The position numbers were made by a program, and so were the translations under genes. Below, piece after piece: positions 57,011-64,000 of a stretch of DNA of 64,000 nt. Below the pieces are notes generated by a model. It did not search any database. It had not been told where the DNA came from and worked only from the letters and a program-made list of their open reading frames with translations. Source of the DNA: Rhabdophis nuchalis (lineage: Eukaryota > Chordata > Lepidosauria > Squamata > Natricidae); the NCBI GenBank assembly GCA_039707465.1, contig CM077651.1, positions 20,270,519 to 20,334,518 on the forward strand, in the 5' to 3' direction. The number at the start of each line of letters is the position of its first letter. Positions within the stretch are counted from its first letter, which is position 1.

Positions 57011-57440
57011 AATTTTTTATTGGCCAAGTGTGATTGGATACCCAAGGACTTTGTCTTTGGTGTATATGCTCTAAGTGTAGATAAAACACAAGATACAGTA
57101 CATTCATCAAGATTCATAAGGTACAACATGTAATGATAGTCATAGAGTACAAATATGCAATGAAATCTTATTAGGAAACAACCAATATAAATTGTTAGGA
57201 TACTAACACAAAGTTACAGTTATACAGTCATAAGTGGGAGGAGACGGGTTATAAGAACAATGAGAACAATTAATAGTAGTGCAGACTTAGTAAATAGTTT
57301 GACAATGTTGAGGGAATTGTTTGTTTAGCAGAGGGATGGCGTTTGGGGAAAAACACAGACACTGTTCTTGTGTCTAGTTGTTCTGGTGCAAAGTGCATCT
57401 ATAGTGTCATTTTGAGAGTAAGAGTTGAAACAATTTATGT
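57011..57440 (-). pseudogene. Rex1/L2-like LINE 3' end (TTCTA/ATCCT-tailed)
   Basis: Minus strand. Coding end in decayed frames: DINCFNSYSQNDTIDALCTR, TTRHKNSV, FFPNAIPLLN-type sequence, equivalent to the SVFFPxAIxLLN end of CR1-group LINEs. The long 3' UTR ends TTGGCCAATAAAAAATTCTA. Probably the same broad family as the reverse transcriptase remnant at 28.4 kb. Confidence 0.65.
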
Positions 57441-57444
57441 CCAG

Positions 57445-57712
57445 GATGTAAGGAGGTCGATAAATATTTTCACATCCCCCCTCCAGCACCCTATTTTGGC
57501 CACCTGCTCCAACTTGGAAGCCAAAACAGGGTGCAAGGGGGCCACATGAGGCTCCTCCATGCCCCATTTCGGGTCTGGTAAGCCTCCTGCACCAACCTGA
57601 AAGCCAAAAATGGGTGAGGGAGGCGGAATGCATACGCGGTGGGCACTTGCATTGCATTTTGGGGTTTTGCGTGCATGCTTTGGGAACTCAGCACCAAAAA
57701 GGTTAGCCATCA
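57445..57712. mobile_element. hAT-like MITE fragment (GATGGC type)
   Basis: Right end AAAAAGGTTAGCCATCACTG as at 9091; GC-rich interior with a direct repeat (CACCTGCTCCAACTTGGAAG and CCTCCTGCACCAACCTGAAA). Left end missing at the LINE border. Confidence 0.6.
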
Positions 57713-57984
57713 CTGATCTAGGAATTACCCAAATTAGATGTAAGATGTAACATATGCCAAGCAGAGTGGTTTTTTGTTTATTTTGCAAATCCACAATTGA
57801 TATAATAAACATTCAATTCTACCTATCAAAATCTACCTATTCAAATATTAAAGTTCTCACTGTGCCACTGTCTCTCCCTTTCTCTCATTCTTTCCTCAAT
57901 TCTGCTGGCCACAGGTATTGTTATATCTGCAAAAATTACCTATCCTTGGGTAATTATATCTGCAGTAATATCTCCAGTGTGTTG
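57713..57984. other. Spacer, nothing recognised
   Basis: No feature supported. Confidence 0.5.
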
Positions 57985-58290
57985 TGTGCTAAATGGTGAT
58001 CAGTGTATATTTGAACATTCTATTTTCAACAGCTGTCTTAATTTTATGGTTATACCACATTTGGGAAATTTGTAAATTATAGTTTTTACACATATGCCAA
58101 TGGATAGCAGTGGCTGTTTTGCCATGACATAGTTTATAGTCAATTTGAGCAATTTTGTTACCTCCATTAATTATGTGGTGCATGGTTTCATGATCTCCTA
58201 AAGAAAGCCTTGATTTTGGTTCAGTCTGAATCCTTGATTTCATATTATTGTGGTTGGCCATACAGTCATCCAAATGTTTAGAATAGGTTT
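57985..58290 (-). pseudogene. R4/Dong-like LINE, zinc-knuckle region remnant
   Basis: Minus strand, open for 94 codons: RIQTEPKSRLSLGDHETMHH, IINGGNKIAQIDYKLCHGKT, ATAIHWHMCKNYNLQISQMW and YNHKIKTAVENRMFKY. The pattern C-R-L-C...H-x-I-x-x-C then AQxxYKxRHDxVAxxIHW, followed by WYEHxPxxVxEN, is the stretch just before the endonuclease in R4-like proteins. The knuckle cysteines read as serine and glycine here. It overlaps the copy at 55.5-56.2 kb in protein position, so they are two separate insertions. Confidence 0.6.
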
Positions 58291-58828
58291 GACATTATTA
58301 TTACTCTTCAATTCTCATTTCAGACATTTAGATTCAAAGGCAATTTGATTGAATCTCTAAAGTAGAACCACTTTTAGAATCAAACTCCATGTTAATGCTA
58401 TATTTTAACTGGCACATTTCCTATTTAGAATTTTATTCAGAATTGTTTACATGGGTAAATCTACTTTTCCTGTATTGATCCTAAGGTCTATAATGAATCA
58501 GTTTCAGTTGTTGAAACAATTCAAAAGAACAAATCTAATCAGTGCAATTTTCCAGACAGAATCAATTCCTTTATGTCAATGTGAATTAAAGTAAGAGAAG
58601 AGAATTAATAAGAAATTTGTGTTGTAGCACTGGAATAAAACTCTAATTATTAGATTCTGAAAGCTCTTCACAAAAGAAAGAAAGCTTGTCCAAGTTTCCC
58701 TTATTTCTTCCCTTATTTGTCTTTTTCTTTAAAATCCTGCTAATGTTCCTTATTTTTTTCTTCCAGATAATGATAATGATGATATCTTATTGAATTAATT
58801 CACTGTAGAAAGAATATCAATTAATTGA
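58291..58828. other. AT-rich sequence, nothing recognised
   Basis: No feature supported. Confidence 0.5.
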
Positions 58829-58832
58829 AGGT

Positions 58833-58912
<80 letters not shown>

Positions 58913-58957
58913 ATCCATCCATCCATCCATCCATCCATCCATCCATCCATCCATCCA
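58829..58957. repeat. Compound (TGTC)n-(TATC)n-(ATCC)n microsatellite
   Basis: About 11 TGTC, 9 TATC and 11 ATCC units in sequence. Frames over it are artefacts. Confidence 0.97.
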
Positions 58958-59656
58958 AGTATGTGCTTTCAATCTCCTACCTGCTCATCAACCCAAACAG
59001 GAGAGCTTGTAGTAAAATCTCCCAAACAACCCTTACGATTATAAAATTTGCCGATTGGTCTGGTAATTATTATTGTTTGGTAATTAATTATTTCTCAGCA
59101 CCTATTAAATACTTAAAGACAAAGTTTTGAGTATGACGCTATATGGTGCGTAGCATTGTGTTCATACTGTTCATAATGATTTTCCTAGTTTAAAAACAAT
59201 CCAAACTATATGTTCCTTATTGAACTTTCAATGCCCTAACATGACTAGAATTAGGCTACATTTCCTATGAGGCCCAATTAAGTCTTTGGTGTCTTAGATA
59301 TTGCCTGTAACAAGTCTATGGGGAACTTCCTTAGTTCATTTCGTATTGCTGGATGGGTTCTCTTCCAAACTAAGGAGCAAAGTAATGATGATTTGACATA
59401 CTGCATATTGTAGTCTTCCCTTGTTAGCAGTGCCCACTTTGGGATTTGATAAAATTATGGGTGAACTGAAGTAGAGGTTTTAGAACATATCCAAAATGAT
59501 ATATCCAAGGTCTCACATCACTTTTATAGCACAATCACTGTTTATTTATACTCGGTCTCTAGATATTTCTATTATATATAGCTTCCACATGGGAGAGCGT
59601 TTTATTTGATTCAGATTGTGGTGCTATCTATTAGGGCAACTGTTATGTATTGTATA
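58958..59656. other. AT-rich sequence, nothing recognised
   Basis: No feature supported. Confidence 0.5.
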
Positions 59657-59835
59657 GGGACGTGATGGCTCAGTGGCTAAGACGCTGAGCTTGTCGATTG
59701 AAAGGTCAGCAGTTTGACGGTTCGAATCCCTAGTGCCATGTAACAGGGTGAGCTCCTGTTACTTGTCCCAGCTTCTGCTAACCTAGCAGTCCTAAAGCAT
59801 GTAAAAATGCAAGTAGAAAAATAGGCACCACCTTT
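59657..59835 (+). mobile_element. Sauria-type SINE, 5' half
   Basis: GGGACGTGATGGCTCAGTGG (A box), ACGGTTCGAATCCCTAGTG (B box), TTACTTGTCCCAGCTTCTGC and GTAGAAAAATAGGCACCACC, then it stops. The Bov-B-like 3' half is missing and an L2-like fragment begins within about 10 bp. Confidence 0.85.
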
Positions 59836-59841
59836 TGGGAG

Positions 59842-60115
59842 AGGGGGGAATAGATGTGTCTTCAGCGCCCGACGAAAGAGACGTAAGTCTGTGATCACGC
59901 GTAATTCAGAGGGGAGGTCATTCCAGAGGGCAGGAGCTGCCACAGAGAAGGCTCTTCCCCTGGGGGTCACCAGCCGACATTGTCTGGCCGACGGCACCCT
60001 GAAGAGGCCCTCTCTGTGGGAGCGGACTGGTTGGTGGGAGGTATTTGGCAGCAGAAGGCGGTCTTGCAGGTAACCAGGTCCCTTGCCATGGAGCGCTTTA
60101 AAGGTGATCACTAGA
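59842..60115 (-). pseudogene. L2-like LINE coding end without 3' UTR
   Basis: Minus strand, open frame from 60111: ITFKALHGKGPGYLQDRLLL, PNTSHQPVRSHREGLFRVPS, ARQCRLVTPRGRAFSVAAPA, LWNDLPSELRVITDLRLFRR and ALKTHLF. It is uninterrupted, the best-preserved coding end of this family in the window. The 3' UTR, hairpin and tail are absent, so the fragment is cut at both ends. The frame runs on into the SINE by chance. Confidence 0.85.
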
Positions 60116-60275
60116 ATCTTGAAGCTCCTGTTGTCTCCTGTTTGGTTTTTGGCTGATCAGTTTCCTATAAAAGCAGCTGTGTCAGCCAGGGAGTTTCAGT
60201 TGCCTCACAGGCAGTATTGAATAAAGAGCTGTTAGAAGTCACACAGGCCTTGCCCAGAACTTAATGGCAACAACT
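60116..60275 (+). mobile_element. LTR-like fragment with TATA and polyadenylation signals
   Basis: TTTCCTATAAAAGCAGCTGT (TATA at about 60166) and TATTGAATAAAGAGCTG (AATAAA at 60220), 54 bp apart, then CACACAGGCCTTGCCC. The spacing suits U3-R of an LTR. It abuts the 5' cut of the L2-like fragment. Ends not defined. Confidence 0.4.
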
Positions 60276-61370
60276 GGTAGATATATAAGCTTTCTGTATA
60301 AAAGCCTTTAAATATATCATATATGCAAAACGCACATTCCCATTTTCATCATGTTCCTTGAGGAGCAAGGCTAAATTATACCTTTGGTGCTTCTTCAATA
60401 GCATTGGAATGGATGTTAATGAAAGCTCTTCTTCCTTTCCATCCATTTTGTAAATGAATACCTTAAACCTCGGTAAGGAATGTGTCTGTAAGCCTTTTTA
60501 TACAGACTTAGTTAAGAATTTATAGATCGTGGAGAAAATGATTTATTCAGCAGGAGTGAACCCAGACTCAACTATGATTACCCATTCAGAGGTAGGAAAA
60601 AGAAATAAAGACTCGGAGGAATACTGGTTTTTTTTTTTTTTTTTAAAGAGGCTTATTTTGATATTAAACATCTCCAGTTACAGCTTTTCATGTGATTATT
60701 AACTGATACTTCATATCTGTGCTCCCAATCTATATGCATATACAATATGCAAGTGTTTTAGTCTGTAGGGAAGTAAGGAAAACAGAAAATCAAAGAAAGT
60801 AAGACGAGCAACACAAAAAAGTAGTTTGATGGAATGTAGCACATTGAAAGAAAGCAGAATTGCTTGCTTAATCTTGAGGGGTTTTATTCCTTTATAAGAC
60901 AATGATACATTTTAATTATATATGACTTAGTACTAATTTGATCATTTTCCCTCATGATAGAAATGCAAATTCAATAGTATGATATTAACTTCCCACCTTA
61001 CATAAGACAGGCAAAAAGAAAAAAAAAGACTGTAAGAGAGATTTGATATATAAATCAAATCAAATATTTATTACAGTCAGAGACTTGCATAAGGTGGATT
61101 ACAGTCATTGCAAATATATGTAAGTACGATTTTGATTTGATTTGGGTGAGAAATCAGAACTGATTTGATATTCAAAGCAGAGAAAAGCATTCCGGGGAGA
61201 TCTCAGATCTGTTGTGACTCTGGATCATTTTTCTTTCTCGACTGTAAAACCAATTTTCCTTGCAAAACTTTTTTTTTTTTTGGTTAGGCGAAGCATCTTA
61301 TCACTTTTATCCCACACCTCATATTTGCATGTGTGCTTCTCATATTCTGTCTTTACTTTGTAATATCCCA
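60276..61370. other. AT-rich sequence, nothing recognised
   Basis: A run of about 18 T near 60628 could be a retroposon tail on the minus strand. ATTTGATATA...AAATCAAATC near 61040 is weakly palindromic. Otherwise nothing. Confidence 0.5.
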
Positions 61371-62357
61371 ACACATTTGTAGTCAGCCAGTTTTGACTGG
61401 TTCTGGCGAACCAGTAGGAGAAATTTTGAGTAATTTGGAGAACTGGCAAATCTCTGGCTGGCTATTCGCTGCCTCCTGAGTCCCAGCTAAATGGCTGAGA
61501 CTCTATTTTTTTGTCCTGCACAGGAGAATGGGGCTTGAAAGCAGGTTAGTGTGGTGGGGAAGAAATGGAGATTTTACAGTATCCTTGCCCTGGAATGAGG
61601 TAGAAATGGAGATTTTACAGTATTCTTGCACCAGAATGAGGTAGAAATGGAGATTTTTTACAGTATCCTTGCCCTAGATTGGGGTAGAAATGGAGATTTT
61701 TACAGTATCCTTGCCCTGGATTGGGGTAGAAATTGAGATTTTTACAGTATCCTTGCCCTGGGGTGTGATGGAAATGGAGATTTTACAGTATCCTTGCCCT
61801 GGAGTGAGGAGGGAATGGGGATTTTGCAGTATCCTTGCCCTGGAATGAGGTAGAAATGGAGATTTTACAGTATCCTTGCACCGGAATGAGGTAGAAATTG
61901 AGATTTTTTACAGTATCCTTGCCCTAGATTGGGGTAGAAATGGAGATTTTTACAGTATCCTTGCCCTGGATTGGGGTAGAAATGGAGATTTTTACAGTAT
62001 CCTTGCCCTGGATTGGGGTAGAAATGGAGATTTTTACAGTATCCTTGCCCTGGAATGAGGTAGAAATGGAGATTTTACAGTATCCTTGCACCGGAATGAG
62101 GTAGAAATGGAGATTTTTACAGTATCCTTGCCCTGGATTGGGGTAGAAATGGAGATTTTTACAGTATCCTTGCCCTGGATTGGGGTAGAAATGGAGATTT
62201 TTACAGTATCCTTGCCCTGGGGTGTGATGGAAATGGAGATTTTACAGTATCCTTGCCCTGGAGTGAGGAGGGAATGGGGATTTTGCAGTATCCTTCTACT
62301 GCCACGCCCACCAAGCCACATAATACCCACAGAACTGGTAGTAAAAAATTTGCATAG
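61371..62357. mobile_element. hAT-like MITE enlarged by an internal minisatellite
   Basis: The outer parts match the 276-bp element at 2025: GTCAGCCAGTTTTGACTGG, GGAGAACTGGCAAAT, CAGGAGAATGGGGCTTGAAA on the left; CTGCCACGCCCACCAAGCCA and ACAGAACTGGTAGTA on the right. The interior is swollen to nearly 1 kb by the array at 61560-62290. Terminal bases are decayed and no target duplication could be fixed. Confidence 0.75.
61560..62291. repeat. Eighteen-unit, about 42-bp minisatellite with higher-order pattern
   Basis: Units run GGAGATTTTTACAGTATCCT then TGCCCTGGATTGGGGTAGAA and AT. I count 18. Variant types recur in order: GCCCTGGAATGAGG (units 1, 7, 12), GCACCxGAATGAGG (2, 8, 13), CCCTxGATTGGGG (3-4, 9-11, 14-15), CCCTGGGGTGTGATGG (5, 16), CCCTGGAGTGAGGAGG (6, 17), so blocks of five to six units have been copied as wholes. 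Frames at 61876-62379 are translations of it. Confidence 0.95.
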
Positions 62358-63192
62358 ACTTAAAAACATGGACAGATAGACTCTCCTAGATATACAGCAA
62401 AATAGCATGCTTTATGGCTGACAGATCTCTATAATCTGGGACAAAAATGCATTGTAAAAGGAAAAGGACCAAGTACCCAAACTCTCTTACAGTGAAGGTC
62501 AAATGTCAACAGAGGCATTAGGTCAAGGAATGGCAAGAAGGAGCCATTTCTACAAGTTTGTGGGAACATTTCAAATTGAACCAATTGATGTTCCTGACTC
62601 CAAATGCTTATTCTTGCTTCCAAGGTATTCCAGTGAGGATTGGATCAGGAGAAGGAGCAAAACACTAATTACACACTGGAATGAGTTATGATGGCTTTAG
62701 GCTGTTTTAGCACTGGCTGTGGAGAAGGTAAAGGTTTTTCATGTCATGAAAACATCTCCCCCCAAACAGTTAGTAAAGCATCTTGATATCACAACGAGCA
62801 GGATGTGAAGATAAGCCCACAGGAAAGGTTTTCCTTGATTCAAATTTAATGAGTAGTGTGCTGGATAATTCTGCTTTTTAATATTCACTTTCAACTTCAT
62901 AGGAAAAAATGTTTCTGAATTATGTTTCCAAGGAAGAAAAGTTTTGTGGTGAAATTCTCATTGGGGGAGAAAGGGGGGGAAGGGGGAGAGAGAAATCTTT
63001 ATTACATATATTTTACTAACCATAAAACACAGTGTGTACATAGGACTAATATCAATTGATTAATAAAGCATCTTGATCACCTTGTTTTACATCTTGTATA
63101 CTACATGAGCAAATTTGTCCATACTTAAAGAAATAGAATCACCTGAGACTGAAAGCAAATGTTGTAAAAAAAAAAAAAGGGAACTGATCAGA
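62358..63192. other. Sequence with nothing recognised
   Basis: Small frame 62503-62691 shows no domain. A-run of 12 at about 63165-63178. Confidence 0.5.
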
Positions 63193-63420
63193 ACCGTGGT
63201 GGTGCAGTGGTTAGAATGCAGTACTGCAGGCTACTTCTGCGGACTGCCAGCAGTTCAGCAGTTCGATTCTCATCAGCTCAAAATTGACTCAGCCTTCCAT
63301 CCCTCCAAGATTGGAAAAATGAGGATCCAGACTGTTGGGGGCAATATGCTGACACACTGTAAACCACCTAGTGAGTGCTGTAAAAGCACTATGAAACAGT
63401 ATATTGGTCTAAGCACAATT
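63193..63420 (+). mobile_element. tRNA-derived SINE, MIR/L2-tail type
   Basis: GGTGGTGCAGTGGTTAGAAT (A box), CAGCAGTTCGATTCTCATC (B box), CTCAGCCTTCCATCCC, GAGGATCCAGACTGTTGG, then a CTGTAAACCACCTAGTGAGT ... GTATATTGGTCTAAGCAC tail resembling an L2 end. Same SINE as the split minus-strand copy at 19416-20065. Confidence 0.75.
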
Positions 63421-63604
63421 GCTATCAGTGACTGTAGAATTTGGTCAACGAACAGATGTCGGTATAATGAACACTATATTACATCTCTGACAGTTTCAAT
63501 GGCTGCTCCTCTGCATAGACATGGTACAGATTTGAAAGAAATACCCTTCTGCACCCACCAAAAAGAGCACTGCAAACCATATCAAGATTAGCCCTAAGTT
63601 TGGA
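63421..63604. other. Short spacer
   Basis: Nothing recognised. Confidence 0.5.
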
Positions 63605-63649
63605 GAATAGAATAGAATAGAATAGAATAGAATAGAATAACAGAGTTGG
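63605..63649. repeat. (AATAG)n tail of CR1
   Basis: Nine AATAG units directly joined to the CR1 3' terminus (ACAGAGTTGGAAGG). Confidence 0.95.
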
Positions 63650-63902
63650 AAGGGATCTTGGAGGTCTCCTACCCCCTGCCTAGGCAGGTAACCATATGCC
63701 ACTTCAGACAAATGGTTATCCAACATATTCTTAAAAACTTTCAGTGTTGGAGCATTCACAACTTCTGGAGTCAAGTTGTTCCATTGATTAATTGTTCTAA
63801 CTGCCAGAAAATTTCTCCTTAGTTCTAAGTTGCTTCTCTCCTTGATAAGTTTCCACCCATTGCTTCTTGTTCTACCTTCAGGTGCTTTGGAGAATAGAGA
63901 CA
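63650..63902 (-). pseudogene. CR1 LINE 3' end
   Basis: Minus-strand CR1. From the right: LFSKAPEGRTRSNGWKLIKE, RSNLELRRNFLAVRTINQWN, NLTPEVVNAPTLKVFKNMLD and NHLSEVAYG, then the 3' UTR (CCCCCTGCCTAGGCAGG) and the AATAG tail. 5'-truncated near 63902. Well preserved. Confidence 0.9.
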
Positions 63903-64000
63903 GTAACATGACTTAAGTATGTAGCAATCTGGAAGTGGAATAAGGACTATCTCATAAAAAAAATCTTTAGGGAGGGACTATCAGGTCTGACCAAATATTG
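63903..64000. other. Window end, nothing recognised
   Basis: Short AT-rich stretch. Confidence 0.5.

Noticed and set aside
57325..57812. Overlapping frames up to 125 codons
   Set aside because: They cover the end of a decayed LINE and a hAT-like MITE. Only a short piece matches a LINE C-terminus, already annotated.
61876..62379. Repetitive peptide frames and, by spacing, a CRISPR-like array
   Set aside because: The array has no unique spacers; whole ~42-bp units are near-identical and lie inside a MITE in a vertebrate genome. It is a minisatellite, and the peptides are its translation.

Overview
This window is vertebrate nuclear DNA with no intact host gene that I can support. The repeat content points to a squamate reptile, most likely a snake. 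It combines CR1 and L2-like LINEs, Sauria-type tRNA SINEs with a Bov-B-like tail, many hAT-like MITEs with 8-bp target duplications, Helitron-like ends, R4/Dong-like and RTE-like LINE scraps, and long AT-rich microsatellites attached to LINE tails. The reading frames present are decayed transposon fragments, translated simple repeats or chance frames. No CRISPR array, operon, rRNA gene or functional tRNA gene is visible.

Layout. 1-6 kb: an L2-like 3' end with a long ATT tail, AT-rich sequence, a CR1 pair holding a MITE, and purine microsatellites. 5.8-13.6 kb: an inverted pair of Helitron-like elements bracketing CR1, L2, hAT and TA-target elements. 13.8-16.4 kb: L2-like, CR1 and another LINE, two of them split by MITEs with target duplications. 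16.4-18.1 kb: a repeat-poor island. 18.1-22.8 kb: nested insertions (SINE, L2, MITE), two TA-target MITEs, a Helitron-like end and an LTR fragment. 24-31.4 kb: RTE-like, CR1 and Rex1/L2-like LINE pieces plus an L1 ORF1-only insertion with a 21-bp target duplication. 32-37 kb: L2 end, a possible Penelope-type repeat containing a perfect hairpin, MITEs and a CR1 reverse transcriptase fragment. 37.5-45.2 kb: Helitron-like ends, Sauria SINE, back-to-back MITEs, L2 and a compound palindrome. 46-51.3 kb: Sauria SINE, MITEs, L2, a 5S rRNA-like SINE, CR1 with an insertion, and a second copy of the LTR. 52.4-58.3 kb: a probable L1 tail with an internal 160-bp tandem repeat, Sauria SINE, two R4/Dong-like fragments, L2 and its AAAT tail, and a LINE with an AGGAT tail. 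59.6-64 kb: a SINE/L2 junction, an LTR-like piece, a MITE carrying an 18-unit minisatellite, a MIR-like SINE and CR1.

The interesting content is structural. It includes a MITE whose roughly 42-bp internal motif has expanded into a higher-order array, two perfect hairpins that look like template-switch products, a palindrome whose ends form further hairpins, the ORF1-only retroposon, and several insertions datable by intact target duplications. I did not find a new biochemical system. Family names rest on remembered motifs and reading by eye; no alignment or database search was run.
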